A stretch of DNA of 64,000 nucleotides from Pirellulaceae bacterium (GCA_023382975.1 JAHDXO010000005.1:108886-172885); one strand, 5' to 3'; positions 10,419 to 19,992 are shown, counted from the first letter of the stretch. Translations and numbers: made by a program. The notes: generated by a model not told the origin, from the letters alone.

Positions 10419-10470
10419 ACACGCTGAAGCGTGAACTCCAACGCGGACACGCTGAAGCGTGAACTCCAAC
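10419..10470. repeat. Two perfect 24-bp direct repeats (ACACGCTGAAGCGT...)
   Basis: ACACGCTGAAGCGTGAACTC plus CAAC occurs at 10419-10442 and again, identically, at 10447-10470. Each copy holds a small ACGCT-GA-AGCGT hairpin. A related inverted fragment (CTTCAGCGCGTTGG) lies at 10391-10404. The block fills the gap between the Hsp70 start and the end of the next minus-strand gene. Confidence 0.8.
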
Positions 10471-10476
10471 CAATCG

Positions 10477-13149
10477 TCATTCCATCAATACGATATCGGT
10501 CAACCCGAGCGACATCGTAAACCGGACTCGGCCTCCGCGACGTTCGGAACCGGGGACCGTATCCGAGGTTTCCATCTGGAACCGCAACTCGCCGCGCTCG
10601 ACCGACCGCACCGAATTCAACGGGTGCGAGACGGGCAGGCAGACTTGCAATTCGTCGATCGGCTGGTACGTGAAATTGGCCAGCACCAGGGCCGTGCCGG
10701 ATTCGGTCTCGTACACGCCCGTTTCGACTACGGCGTGCGAGAGTTCGGCCAGACGCTCGACTCCGCGTTGACGAACCGCCGCGTTGATCTGTGCCCGCAG
10801 ATCTTCCGGCCACTTTTCCTGCAACGCGTCGGGTACGAAGTTCGCCTCCTTGATGTACGCCAAGGCGGGACAGGCACCGACGTACACGGCTCGCCCCTTG
10901 CCCGCCCGGTTTTCGACGACCGCGGGCGAGCCGTCGCGGAACGTCGCCAGCACGCGGGACGTCGTCGGTGCAAAGGCCACGCGAACACCGAGCGTTCCCA
11001 GAGCCCAAGGCCGAGGCGCGGGGGCGTCCGATTCCTGCCGCGAGTTCGCGTCGGCGGCGGTCGGCGGAACCGGGCCGTCGACCGGTTGAATCTGATCCAG
11101 ATAGGCCATGCCGTTCAGGGCGCCGCGGATGTGGTAACGCCCGGGTTGGACCAGTGTCTCCACGTGCCGTCCAATGCCGAAGGTCGCAGCGAGCTCGTCG
11201 GACGGTTCGTTGAACTCGTCCCGGCTGCCCGCGGCGGCGGTGGCGACCAAGTGTCCGCCGCGCGCCACCCAATCGACGATCCGCTGCGCCGCGTCGCGAC
11301 GGATGCAGGGATCGGCGGTGTACAACACATCGTAGTCGTCCAGTCGGCCGGTGGTCACGTCCTCCTCGGTCAGCATGTCCACCAGATATTGATCGTGGAT
11401 CAGCGACAGGTACGTGCCGCGCCGTTCGAGCATGGGGACGTATCCGAACGGTTGCCAGAGATCGGAGGAAATGCTGTACAACAGGGCGACGCGGGTGGGC
11501 CGGGTCCGCCCCGGAGCGATCCGGTGTTCGGCGGCTGCCAACTGGCGCGTCATCGCGGCGATTCCGTCGTAGGCGCCGCGCAGATCGGACCAGTAGTTCT
11601 CGGTGCTGGTCGCCGTCGGGCCGTAGGTCCAGTAGAAGAAGTGCTTTGCGCCCTGGCACAAAGCCGACGCCGTCTTGAGACGCAGATTGACTTCGTCGCT
11701 GGGCGTGATCCAGGCGATGATGGGCAACCGTCCGCGGCTGCCGCTGCGAAAGATCGACGCCTGGAACCCCATCAGTTGAAATCCTTCCCACGTCGTGTTC
11801 GGACCGTACATGTATTGCAGGCCCATCCAATCCTCGATGCCCGCCAAGTCGATGGCGCCGCGCCGAGCCAGCTCGAACCAGTCCATCGTCAGCGGATACC
11901 CGCCCCATGTCGGATTGGGCGTCATGCCCATCCCCATGCCGCTGCCGGCAAAGTACGGATGGTCCGCGACCAGCGTGGACGTGACGGCGGGGAAGTCGCC
12001 CGTGAAGTGGCGATGAAACGCCTCGGTGTGCCACGCAACGCGGTCGGTCGCCGCCTGCTGGCGGAACCGCGACGTGTAGTAGAACACCCGCCTCGCCGCC
12101 GGGCCGTCGATCGATTCGCGCTCGCGCAACGCCTCGGGCGACTCCAGCGGAACGACGTCGCTTAAACGCTCGACGCCTAGATCCCGCGGCGAAATCCCCT
12201 GCCGTTCGAGCCAAGCATGGAAGTGCCCCAATGCTTGCCCGTTGTCGCCGATCGGCGGGCGGCAGCAGACTTCGTCGGCAAAGCCGAACGGCACGGGCAG
12301 ATCGGGCCACGCTGCGGTGGACGGCGGGGATTGCGAAAATCGCTCCGCATGAGTCGTCATCAAGACGTCGATCTCCTCGCGAGTGCTGGCTGGCCCCAAC
12401 TGGACATCGTGCGTGTGGCCGGGCGCGACGAACGGAAACCGCTCGCGGACCTCCGGACGCTGGTTGCCCACGACATTGAATCCCAGCAGGTGCAGCATTT
12501 CGGCCTCGCGGAGATTCAGCTCGGGCCGCTGCGGCGCCCAGAAACTGGTCTGCACGATCAGACGCCGGGGCGAATGCCGCTGGCCGCCCGTCGCCTCGTG
12601 CGCCCACGCCAGCCGTCGCGCCGTCATCTCGGCCGCGGTTTCCAGACTGTCCGCATCGCGCGCCAGATCGGGCGATACCAGAAAGCTGGTCAGCGTGCCC
12701 ACTAGCGATTCGCGCCAACGTTTGACCACGCGGTCGTCGCGCGGCTCGGTCGCCAATTCGATGGCGACCGTCAGCCGTTCGGCCGGCGGCTCGACGACGA
12801 AGTCCGCGGTGACGTTCGGCAACTCGGCCACACCGCCCGAGCGCTGCATGCGGCCGTGCAATCGCCCTTCGGCAAACTGTCGGATGTCGATCCACGGCGT
12901 CCATTGCTCCGCGGGAACTCGCAGCGCCGCATCCCGGTCCGCGCCCGCGGGAATCACGGCGCGAGGCAGATACCAGGGGCTCTTGTGGATGTAGCCGCCC
13001 AAGCGGACGAAGTAGCTTGTGTCCGGGCTCTCCAGTTGAAACCGTGCGAAAACGCCGTCGGCGGCCGAGAGGTCCATGGCAGTTGCCGCCAAACATGCCC
13101 AGATTCCGGCGACTAGTAGCCGGAGCGGGCGGCATCGACGACAATTCAT
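10477..13149 (-). CDS. Large secreted protein, probably glycoside-hydrolase-like
   Basis: About 890 residues with an N-terminal signal peptide (RRCRPLRLLVAGIWACLAATA, cleavage near LSAADG). The centre reads like a TIM-barrel enzyme region with many aromatic residues. Residues ~620-720 (VALLYSISSDLWQPFGYVPM, then DYDVLYTADPCIRRDAAQRI) resemble the class I glutamine-amidotransferase-like domain found in beta-galactosidase-type enzymes. The C-terminus looks like a beta sandwich. I cannot assign a family or substrate. The start is uncertain: 13149 gives a clean signal peptide, while 13185 and 13209 are in-frame alternatives. A second long frame on the same strand is a frame shadow. Confidence 0.7.
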   Translation of the reverse strand: MNCRRCRPLRLLVAGIWACLAATAMDLSAADGVFARFQLESPDTSYFVRLGGYIHKSPWYLPRAVIPAGADRDAALRVPAEQWTPWIDIRQFAEGRLHGRMQRSGGVAELPNVTADFVVEPPAERLTVAIELATEPRDDRVVKRWRESLVGTLTSFLVSPDLARDADSLETAAEMTARRLAWAHEATGGQRHSPRRLIVQTSFWAPQRPELNLREAEMLHLLGFNVVGNQRPEVRERFPFVAPGHTHDVQLGPASTREEIDVLMTTHAERFSQSPPSTAAWPDLPVPFGFADEVCCRPPIGDNGQALGHFHAWLERQGISPRDLGVERLSDVVPLESPEALRERESIDGPAARRVFYYTSRFRQQAATDRVAWHTEAFHRHFTGDFPAVTSTLVADHPYFAGSGMGMGMTPNPTWGGYPLTMDWFELARRGAIDLAGIEDWMGLQYMYGPNTTWEGFQLMGFQASIFRSGSRGRLPIIAWITPSDEVNLRLKTASALCQGAKHFFYWTYGPTATSTENYWSDLRGAYDGIAAMTRQLAAAEHRIAPGRTRPTRVALLYSISSDLWQPFGYVPMLERRGTYLSLIHDQYLVDMLTEEDVTTGRLDDYDVLYTADPCIRRDAAQRIVDWVARGGHLVATAAAGSRDEFNEPSDELAATFGIGRHVETLVQPGRYHIRGALNGMAYLDQIQPVDGPVPPTAADANSRQESDAPAPRPWALGTLGVRVAFAPTTSRVLATFRDGSPAVVENRAGKGRAVYVGACPALAYIKEANFVPDALQEKWPEDLRAQINAAVRQRGVERLAELSHAVVETGVYETESGTALVLANFTYQPIDELQVCLPVSHPLNSVRSVERGELRFQMETSDTVPGSERRGGRVRFTMSLGLTDIVLME

Positions 13150-13320
13150 GGCACCAAGCGACCGGTACGGTGCGAAGGCAGACATGGCAATCCATCCCGA
13201 AACGACCATCGGATTTCAAGAACTGCCGACAGCCTAACGCTGGCAGCGACCGTGGGCAAGCAGCGTTGATCCTCTCGCTCTTGGCGCAGCACAGGCAGAT
13301 TGCCCATAATCAGTACGATC

Positions 13321-13644
13321 ATGGCGAGCCGACGACCATATAGCTTGATTTATCCTCCAGCGGTGAGCGAGCACCTCGGAGCCATCGATCGCAAACATCA
13401 CGGGCTTATTCGGGAGAAGATCGAGGAACAACTATTATTCGAGCCGGCTGTTGAGACGAGGAACCGAAAACGACTGCGTCAGCCGGCCGCGTTTTCGGCT
13501 TGCTGGGAGCTTCGCTTCGGTCCGGACAATCGCTTTCGAGTTCTGTACGACGTCGACGAGTTGGACCACGAAGTGCATATTTTGGCGATCGGAGAAGAAG
13601 ACCGCGATCGGTTGCTGATCGCTGGGGAGGAAGGAGAAATATGA
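13321..13644 (+). CDS. RelE/HigB-like toxin of a type II toxin-antitoxin pair
   Basis: This 107-residue basic protein has the RelE/ParE-fold pattern: PPAVSEHL near the start, a helical LIREKIEEQLLFEP, then the strand series WELRFGPDNRFRVLYDVD and EVHILAIGEEDRDRLLI. Such toxins usually cleave mRNA on the ribosome or poison gyrase. It overlaps the next gene through ATGA at 13641-13644, with the toxin first, as in higBA-type pairs. No ribosome site is evident before ATG 13321, and an upstream TTG at 13300 is possible. Confidence 0.8.
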   Translation: MASRRPYSLIYPPAVSEHLGAIDRKHHGLIREKIEEQLLFEPAVETRNRKRLRQPAAFSACWELRFGPDNRFRVLYDVDELDHEVHILAIGEEDRDRLLIAGEEGEI

Positions 13645-13943
13645 AAACCGCATCGGTCGCCGAGATTCAGTCGCAGTTTAGCGACTTTTTGGAGTCGAGT
13701 GCCGGTGGTCCAATCGTGGTGACTCGGAACGGCAAGCCGGTGGCGGTGCTGGTTGGGGTCGAGGACGAGGACGAGATTGAGCGGCTCCTGATGGCGTATT
13801 CGCCACGTATGCGTGCGATCTGCGACCTGTCCCGTCAACAGATTGCCGAAGGGAAAGGCATCAGCCACGAACAGTTTTGGGCGGGCGTGGAGGCACGCGA
13901 TGCCTCGGAACCTCGCGACAAGTCACCGGCAAAGCCCGTCTGA
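13641..13943 (+). CDS. Phd/YefM-like antitoxin
   Basis: This 100-residue protein begins with the Phd/YefM DNA-binding pattern (SVAEIQSQFSDFLE, then GGPIVVTRNGKPVAVLV). The C-terminal half is acidic and likely binds the toxin. The start overlaps the toxin stop, and a strong purine run (GGAGGAAGGAG) lies just upstream inside the toxin gene, which should make antitoxin translation efficient. The family normally represses its own promoter, but no operator could be picked out by eye. Confidence 0.85.
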   Translation: MKTASVAEIQSQFSDFLESSAGGPIVVTRNGKPVAVLVGVEDEDEIERLLMAYSPRMRAICDLSRQQIAEGKGISHEQFWAGVEARDASEPRDKSPAKPV

Positions 13944-14052
13944 AAAAGCCCCTCCGGCCGGACTATCTCGCACTGTCCGATTGCTGCGTTTCTGTAATGG
14001 CAGCAACTTACCACATTCTTCCTTGCACACACCATCGACGGAAAGTGGGATC

Positions 14053-16782
14053 ATGTTCCGAAGAATCATGCTAGGACTTGTCTTGGTCTTTGCGGGGATC
14101 GCCTCCGCGACGATGGATGGATCGGCGGCCGCGGACTGGCCCACGCTGCACCGGGACGGGCAACGATCGGGCTGTACCGACGAAGTGCTGCGCGGGCCGC
14201 AACAGCGCAAGTGGTTCCGGAGCTTTGTCGAGGAGCAGATCGGGGCGAGGGTCGAGGCGATCGTGGCCGAAGATTTGTGCTTCGTGGGCACCTACGCAGG
14301 CAACCTGTACGCGCTGGACATCCGCGACGGGCGGACGGTGTGGCAGGTTCAGGCGGGCGGGCCGATCGGCCATTCGCCTTGTTACCATGACGGTCGGCTG
14401 TGGGTCTGTGCCGACGAAGCGTACGACCGCGGCGGATTGCTGTGCCTCGATGCGAAATCGGGCAGGCAGATCTGGCGTTACGAAGCCGGGGCCGGCATCT
14501 GGAACTCGCCCGCCTGCGACGGGCACCGCGTCTACGTCGGCGACCGGTCGGGTGTCTTCCATGCCGTGGATTGCGCGAGCGGCGAGAGAGCGTGGACATA
14601 CCAAACCGGAGCGATGATCCTGAAACCGGCTTCGTTTTCGCCGGACGGCCGCCGCGTCGTCGTCGGCTCGGAAGACATGCACGTCTATTGCTTCTCGCCG
14701 GACGGTGACTTGCTCTGGAAATCGTCCAAGCTGTCCGGCCTGTCCCAACGCGATCAAGCACCGACCGTCTGGGACGGAAAGGTCGTTGTGCGCACCAACC
14801 CGGCCTGGGGCTTCCACGAATCGCTGCACGCCGGTCGGACGCTGCTGCGCGAGATTCAGCAGCAAATCCAGGTGGACGAAGCCGACGATGCGGTGATCGT
14901 CGATACGCCGAACATGTACTTCCTGCGCAGGACCGAGCGCCGCGAGCGAGCCGAGCACGAGCGGATCGTCGAGTTTCTGCGCGAGCGCCCCGATCTGCGA
15001 ACGTGGTTCACGTTCGACCTGCGGGACGGCAGCGAGCCGTGGATCACCAGCGTGCTGTTCACGTCGGGCCTGCACAATCCGCCTTCGCCGCCCGCGTTTC
15101 ATCCGGGGACAAACGAGTTGTACACCATCATGCCGACCGCGATCGGCGTGTACTGTTCCGGGGTCAGCCAGACCGGGATCGGCATCGGGAGGATCGATCC
15201 ACAGACGGGCTATTTGACCAACGTAGCGCACGCGCACGGCGACCGCGAACCCGGTTACTTCGCCGGGATGCCGATGATCACCGACGAGACCTCGACGGTC
15301 GGTTTGATGGACAACTTCCTGACCGTCACCCACATGGGCGCGGTTGGCGGCGTGGACCTGGTCACGCGCAAAATCCGGCATCTGCACGGTGTCCGCGACA
15401 CCTACGGCGGACTGTTTGGACCGGGGGCAGCGCCAGGCAGTTGGGACGGTTCCAAACGTCTAACGCGCGAGGGCTACGTCCAGAACGCAGTCAACGAGTG
15501 GCACGGCCCCGATCGGTCCATGGCGGCGATCGCGCAGGGGCGCGCGTTCTGGGTCGTCGGCGGTTGCGTCGTCTGCTTCGCTGGGCCGGACGTCCCGTCG
15601 GGCGAAGGAGCCGGAGACCGACCGCCGGCTCCGTGGAGGTGGAGGACGATGCCTCGCATCAACGGCGGCAATGTCACCAGCTCCTTCGGTCAATACGACG
15701 CGACCGTGCCGAAGCGGACCATCACCCCCGACCAATTGCAGCCCTATCTGCAACCACCATCCGTAGCACAGGCTGCCAGCCTGTGTGCTCCCCACGACGA
15801 ACCTGACGACCACCCAATCCGCCAGCGTCTGGACGCTCGCGTCTCCCAGTTTCTGGACAGCGAGCCGTGGGCGCCGTGGATCGTCGAGTTGGGAATCTCG
15901 CACGAGGAACTGCATTTCTGGCGCACCGGCGAAACGATGCGGAACGTGGCGATGGCCTTGCCTTACCTGTCGCCCCCGTTGCGAGAGCGCGCAGGCCGCT
16001 ACCTGGATCGCTTATTCGAACAGGGCGTTCCACTGGATCGGCCGGTGTTCGAAGCGGATGGCCGGAGACGCGAGCATTACGATCTCTCGTTGCCTCTGCG
16101 GGAATCACGCGTTTTGCGCCCGCCGTCGTCCCGGGCTGAGTTGTTCGACCTGTACTCTCTCTGGGCTTACGCTCACCATCTCGACCGTTGGGAGCGTGTG
16201 TTGCCGTTGCTTCCGTCGATCCAGCAGCGGTTCCGCGAAGAACTGAATTCGGAGCCGCCCGGCGACCTGACTAACATGGACGGCGAGACCATCGTCCGGC
16301 TGAACCGCCACATCGCGGGCTTGATTGCCTGGCACCGATTGCTCGAACAAGCTGACGACGAAGCCGCGGCGCGGCCCGTGCGGCAGCGATTGGCGGAATG
16401 GGTCACCGCGCGAGTACACTTCGAGCGAGCTGATTCGCGTTTGCAGACCCAGATCGGCCACCACGTGCGGATTGCTCGCTATGAGGATTTGGTGCCCGAA
16501 CTGACCGGTCTGCTTGCCGATTTCGCGGGCGACCTGCTCGCACGCAACGCCAACGACCTGGACCGCGAACTGCGGGTCTGGTATCAGGCCTGGGGTGAAC
16601 GCCTGATCGGCGGCGAGAACTACATCAACCCGCCCGCCCTGTCCCGCGGCCTGTACGCCGTCATGGCCGACGGCCTGCGGCACTCGCCAGACCGCCTCAG
16701 CCGCCACCTGGACCAACCCTGGTGCCAAGCCGATCTCTACTATCTCGAAAAACTGATCGCCACACTTCGGGTGAAGCGTTGA
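14053..16782 (+). CDS. Secreted PQQ-like beta-propeller protein
   Basis: This 909-residue exported protein has a signal peptide (RRIMLGLVLVFAGIASA). Residues ~30-240 hold PQQ-type propeller repeats (DWPTLHRDGQRSGCT, NLYALDIRDGRTVWQVQAG, GLLCLDAKSGRQIWRYEAGA). The rest is a further propeller region followed by a helical C-terminal half that I do not recognise. ATG 14053 is chosen because it opens the signal peptide; upstream in-frame codons run through the antitoxin gene. Around residue 572 the reading frame passes through a copy of the AGGCTGCCAGCCTG repeat and encodes VAQAASLC. Such proteins often handle polysaccharides or redox cofactors, but the substrate here is unknown. Confidence 0.8.
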   Translation: MFRRIMLGLVLVFAGIASATMDGSAAADWPTLHRDGQRSGCTDEVLRGPQQRKWFRSFVEEQIGARVEAIVAEDLCFVGTYAGNLYALDIRDGRTVWQVQAGGPIGHSPCYHDGRLWVCADEAYDRGGLLCLDAKSGRQIWRYEAGAGIWNSPACDGHRVYVGDRSGVFHAVDCASGERAWTYQTGAMILKPASFSPDGRRVVVGSEDMHVYCFSPDGDLLWKSSKLSGLSQRDQAPTVWDGKVVVRTNPAWGFHESLHAGRTLLREIQQQIQVDEADDAVIVDTPNMYFLRRTERRERAEHERIVEFLRERPDLRTWFTFDLRDGSEPWITSVLFTSGLHNPPSPPAFHPGTNELYTIMPTAIGVYCSGVSQTGIGIGRIDPQTGYLTNVAHAHGDREPGYFAGMPMITDETSTVGLMDNFLTVTHMGAVGGVDLVTRKIRHLHGVRDTYGGLFGPGAAPGSWDGSKRLTREGYVQNAVNEWHGPDRSMAAIAQGRAFWVVGGCVVCFAGPDVPSGEGAGDRPPAPWRWRTMPRINGGNVTSSFGQYDATVPKRTITPDQLQPYLQPPSVAQAASLCAPHDEPDDHPIRQRLDARVSQFLDSEPWAPWIVELGISHEELHFWRTGETMRNVAMALPYLSPPLRERAGRYLDRLFEQGVPLDRPVFEADGRRREHYDLSLPLRESRVLRPPSSRAELFDLYSLWAYAHHLDRWERVLPLLPSIQQRFREELNSEPPGDLTNMDGETIVRLNRHIAGLIAWHRLLEQADDEAAARPVRQRLAEWVTARVHFERADSRLQTQIGHHVRIARYEDLVPELTGLLADFAGDLLARNANDLDRELRVWYQAWGERLIGGENYINPPALSRGLYAVMADGLRHSPDRLSRHLDQPWCQADLYYLEKLIATLRVKR
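15763..15790. repeat. AGGCTGCCAGCCT repeat copy inside the PQQ gene
   Basis: GTAGCACAGGCTGCCAGCCT followed by GTGTGCTC is a copy of the dispersed CACAGGCT-GGC-AGCCTGTG palindrome. It lies wholly inside the coding region and is read in frame as part of VAQAASLCAP, in a proline-rich linker. Confidence 0.85.
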
Positions 16783-16800
16783 ATCGTGACGTTGGCGAGT

Positions 16801-16825
16801 GCCACAGGCTGGCAGCCTGTGCTAC
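16801..16825. repeat. CACAGGCTGGCAGCCTGTG palindrome between convergent genes
   Basis: GCCACAGGCTGGCAGCCTGT followed by GCTAC forms an 8-bp stem (CACAGGCT/AGCCTGTG) with a GGC loop. It lies in the 63-bp gap between the convergent PQQ-propeller and holB genes. It could act as a bidirectional terminator stem, although there is no T run. Confidence 0.85.
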
Positions 16826-16845
16826 AGGGGCGGGGTCTTCTTTCG

Positions 16846-17919
16846 TCAAGCCGGGCACAGGGGACTTGCGGTGCGCGTGATGGTGGACAAATCGTCGAGC
16901 CAGCATTCGAGCAGGGTGGCTTGGTTGGCGTTGGCTTGGACTTGGTTCTGCGCCTCCAAGCAGCGTTCCAGGCAGGCGGCGGCCGTCTCGGCGCCGCCGG
17001 GCCATGCGTTGTGCGCTGCGGTGACGGCTTGCTGCAGAATCGCGTCGCCCTCGATGGTCATGTCGCTGAAGCCGCGCATCACCTGGCGGTAGAACTCGCC
17101 GGCGAAGCCCATCAGTTGGGTCATTCGCTCACGCTTGGCGGGTGCGTCCTTGCCCGCTGCGTCGACAAATGCCGCAATCGTCTTGCTCAAGGAAACGGCG
17201 TCCCAATCGGCCTGGCTCAGTTCCGCCAACATCGTCTGCCGAAACTCGTCCAAGTCCGCGTCGTCCAATTCCAAAGCGCGTCGCAGACTGCCGCCGCTGA
17301 GTGCCGCCAGACGCGCCGCGTGGCGAGGATCGTCGATCAGGCCGCGGGAGACCAGCAGATCGGCAACGATTCCCTCGTCCAGCGGGCGAAACCGGATAAT
17401 CTGGGACCGCGAACGGATCGTGGGCAACTGCCGCTGCTCGCTGGTTCCGATCAAAATCAACAGCGAACGCGGCGGCGGCTCTTCCAGTGTCTTCAGCAGG
17501 CAATTAGCGCCCTCCTGATTCAGCAGGTCGGCATCGTCGATGATGCCGATCTTGTAGCCGCCGCGGTATGGCTTCATCGAGATCCGGTAGCACAATCCTT
17601 CGCGCATGCGATTCTCGCGGTCGCCGATGAACAACTCGATGGGGATGTAACTGCGGTCCTTCGGCTTGCTGATGACTTCCAAGTCCGGGTGCGTCAACGC
17701 GTCCACCTGCTGGCAAGCCGGGCAATGTCCGCACGGTTCGAGGGGATCGGTCTTCGAGCCCTCGCACAAAAACGCTTTGGCCAGTCGCATCGCGAACGTC
17801 CGTTTCCCCACGCCCGGCGGCCCGATGAACAAGAACGTGCTGGCCAGCCGATTGCGTGCCATCGCGCGGCGGAATTGCTCGACGACGGAATCGTGTCCTT
17901 GGATTTCTCCCCAGCTCAT
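16846..17919 (-). CDS. holB: DNA polymerase III delta' subunit
   Basis: This 357-residue clamp-loader ATPase opens MSWGEIQGHDSVVEQFRRAM, followed by Walker A GPPGVGKRT near residue 34. A zinc-binding cluster (CGHCPACQQ) follows near residues 65-73, then IIDDADLLNQEGANCLLKTL (Walker B region) and sensor 1 IGTSEQRQLPTIRSRSQ. It would help load the beta clamp in the replisome. The start at 17919 overlaps the tmk stop by four bases (ATGA), so the two are translationally coupled; tmk-holB is a common bacterial pair. Confidence 0.95.
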   Translation of the reverse strand: MSWGEIQGHDSVVEQFRRAMARNRLASTFLFIGPPGVGKRTFAMRLAKAFLCEGSKTDPLEPCGHCPACQQVDALTHPDLEVISKPKDRSYIPIELFIGDRENRMREGLCYRISMKPYRGGYKIGIIDDADLLNQEGANCLLKTLEEPPPRSLLILIGTSEQRQLPTIRSRSQIIRFRPLDEGIVADLLVSRGLIDDPRHAARLAALSGGSLRRALELDDADLDEFRQTMLAELSQADWDAVSLSKTIAAFVDAAGKDAPAKRERMTQLMGFAGEFYRQVMRGFSDMTIEGDAILQQAVTAAHNAWPGGAETAAACLERCLEAQNQVQANANQATLLECWLDDLSTITRTASPLCPA

Positions 17920-18554
17920 GCCTGACTCTCCTGGTTCGCAACGCCGGCGACCGTCGGCCACCGCGACTCGGCGATCGCGCGGATCTCCGCCTGGATCGTT
18001 GGGATGTCCCGGTCGGCGTCGACCACGACGATGTTGGGACGGCCAGCAGCTTCGCGCAGGAATCCCTGCCGGACCCGTTCCATGAAGTCCTGGCCCCGCG
18101 ACTCCATGCGGTCGAGTTGACGGTTCATACGCTGCACCGCCGCTTCGACCGGCATGTCCAGCACGAAGGTCAAGTCGGGCTGTGTTCCGGCGGTGGCCAC
18201 GGCGCCGACCTGCCAAAGATCTTCCGCGTCCAGTCCGCCCGCGTGGCCTTGGTAGACGACGTTGGCCAGCAGGAACCGGTCGCAGACCACCACGCGACCA
18301 GCCTCGACCGCCGGACGAATGACTTCCTCGACCAATTGGGCTCGCGAAGCCATGTACAGCAGCATCTCTGCGCGTCCCGACAGGGGAATCTCCGCCTTGT
18401 GCAGCAGGATCTCGCGGAGCCGTTCGCCCAGAATGGTGCCTCCCGGATCGCGGCAAGTCAGTACATCATGCCCCGCTTCGCGCAGGAAATCCGCGAAAAG
18501 CTGCATCTGCGTGGACTTGCCCGTTCCATCGATCCCGTCGAAACTGAAGAACAT
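17916..18554 (-). CDS. tmk: Thymidylate kinase
   Basis: This 212-residue protein has the P-loop FSFDGIDGTGKSTQ at its N-terminus, the DR(Y/F) motif in VVVCDRFLLANVVYQG, and the LID-like arginine region RQLDRMESRGQDFMERVRQG. It phosphorylates dTMP to dTDP for DNA synthesis. The usual DPGGT substrate loop is present (TCRDPGGTILGERLR). It is the first gene of the tmk-holB pair and is divergent from the rRNA methyltransferase at 18655. Confidence 0.96.
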   Translation of the reverse strand: MFFSFDGIDGTGKSTQMQLFADFLREAGHDVLTCRDPGGTILGERLREILLHKAEIPLSGRAEMLLYMASRAQLVEEVIRPAVEAGRVVVCDRFLLANVVYQGHAGGLDAEDLWQVGAVATAGTQPDLTFVLDMPVEAAVQRMNRQLDRMESRGQDFMERVRQGFLREAAGRPNIVVVDADRDIPTIQAEIRAIAESRWPTVAGVANQESQA

Positions 18555-18654
18555 CGAAAAACCTGCCCGTTGATGCGGAAACCCAAGCGGCGGCCACCGA
18601 TCCGCGACCGCGAGCGGTCATTTTAGAGTCCCTATCGAGAGTCGGCTACCGGGA

Positions 18655-19812
18655 ATGTCATCGATCGATCTTATCGCCGCGACCGCGTTTGGCCTGGAAG
18701 CGATCGCCACTCGGGAATTGCAGGCACTGGGTTACGAGGCCAAGGGCAGCCAACCAGGGTGGGTCGCGTTCCGAGGCGACTTGGCCGCCATCTGCCGCGC
18801 CAATCTCTGGTTGCGCACGGCCGACCGGATACTGATCCGCATGGCCGAATTCCCCGCCGAGGACTTTGGCCAGTTGTTCGACCGCACGTGCGAGTTGCCG
18901 TGGGAGCAGTGGCTGCCGGCCGATGCGGAATTCCCCGTCAACGGCCGCAGCATCCGCAGCCAGTTGTCGAGCGTGCCGGCCTGTCAGAAGATCGTCAAGA
19001 AGGCGATCGTCAGCCGATTGCAGAAGGCCCACGGAACCGAACGGCTTCCCGAGACGGGTGCCCGCTACACGATCGATTTGGCGATTCGGAACAACGTGGC
19101 CACGCTGTGCATCGACACCACCGGAAGGAGTCTCCACAAGCGGGGCTATCGGACGTTGGTCGGCGAGGCGCCCTTGAAGGAGACCTTGGCCGCGGCGCTG
19201 ATTCTGCTGAGTTTTTGGAAGCCCGGTCGCCGTCTGCTCGATCCCTTCTGCGGCAGCGGCACGATCGTGATCGAAGCAGCGCTGATCGGGCGGAACCTGG
19301 CTCCCGGCCTGAACCGCGATTTCGCGGCCGAGTCCTGGACGGAAATACCGGCGTCGCTGTGGCAGTCGGCCCGCGAGGAAGCGCGCGACTTGGTGCGACC
19401 GGACTTCGAACCCGGCATCATCGGCACCGATATCGACGCGGCCGCGCTGCGCCTGGCCCGGCGCCACGCCGAACAGGCCGGAGTCGCCTCGCTGATCCAT
19501 TTCCAGCAACAGCCGTTCGAGCGTTTGGCCAGCCGCGATCCGCACGGCATCCTGATCACCAACCCGCCGTACGGCGAACGCTTGGGCGATGCCGAGGAAA
19601 CTCGGCAGCTCTACGCTTCGATGCCTGCGATCCTCTCGCGGTTGGATACTTGGTCATGGTACATCCTGACGTCGCACCCCGAACTGGAACGGGTGCTCGG
19701 CCGCCAGGCCGACCGCCGCCGCAAGCTGTACAACGGACGCATCGCCTGTACCTACTACCAGTTCTACGGCCCCAAACCGCCGCGTCCCGGGACGCCGGAC
19801 GTTCCGATGTAG
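18655..19812 (+). CDS. RlmL-like THUMP 23S rRNA guanine-N2 methyltransferase
   Basis: This 385-residue protein opens with the THUMP-type N-terminus (IDLIAATAFGLEAIATRELQ), continues with RYTIDLAIRNN and a conserved KRGYR, then the methyltransferase domain with SAM motif RRLLDPFCGSGTIVIEAA near residue 195 and catalytic LITNPPYGERLG near residue 297. It matches the N-terminal methyltransferase half of E. coli RlmL and Bacillus YpsC, which make m2G in 23S rRNA. The second (RlmK) half is absent, as is usual outside gammaproteobacteria. The last codons lie inside the first unit of the tandem repeat that follows. Confidence 0.9.
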   Translation: MSSIDLIAATAFGLEAIATRELQALGYEAKGSQPGWVAFRGDLAAICRANLWLRTADRILIRMAEFPAEDFGQLFDRTCELPWEQWLPADAEFPVNGRSIRSQLSSVPACQKIVKKAIVSRLQKAHGTERLPETGARYTIDLAIRNNVATLCIDTTGRSLHKRGYRTLVGEAPLKETLAAALILLSFWKPGRRLLDPFCGSGTIVIEAALIGRNLAPGLNRDFAAESWTEIPASLWQSAREEARDLVRPDFEPGIIGTDIDAAALRLARRHAEQAGVASLIHFQQQPFERLASRDPHGILITNPPYGERLGDAEETRQLYASMPAILSRLDTWSWYILTSHPELERVLGRQADRRRKLYNGRIACTYYQFYGPKPPRPGTPDVPM

Positions 19813-19992
19813 TGCAGAATCATGGCTTCCACCGAGCAAGCTCGGCGGGGAGCGGCAGGAAAGGACGTTCCGGTGTAGTGCAAAATCATGGCTTCCACCG
19901 AGCAAGCTCGGCGGGGAGCGGCGGGGAAAGGACGTTCCGGTGTAGTGCAAAATCATGGCTTCCACCGAGCAAGCTCGGCGGGGAGCGGCGGG
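19800..19992. repeat. Three ~66-bp tandem units with a CCGAGCAAGCTCGG palindrome
   Basis: Units start at 19800, 19866 and 19933. Each runs CGTTCC-G-TGTAGTGCA, then ATCATGGCTTCCACCGAGCA and AGCTCGGCGGGGAGCGG. The first is 66 bp and the second 67 bp, with very few differences. The unit contains the same ~40-bp element that recurs at 51601-51826 and 53101-53264. The first unit overlaps the 3' end of the rRNA methyltransferase gene. Confidence 0.92.

Noticed and set aside
10352-13219. 955-residue frame on the minus strand overlapping the secreted protein gene
   Set aside because: Arg/Gly/Ser-rich translation without motifs. The other minus-strand frame (10477-13149) has a signal peptide and recognisable domain patterns.
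19800-19992. CRISPR array
   Set aside because: The three units are tandem without unique spacers; the whole unit repeats.
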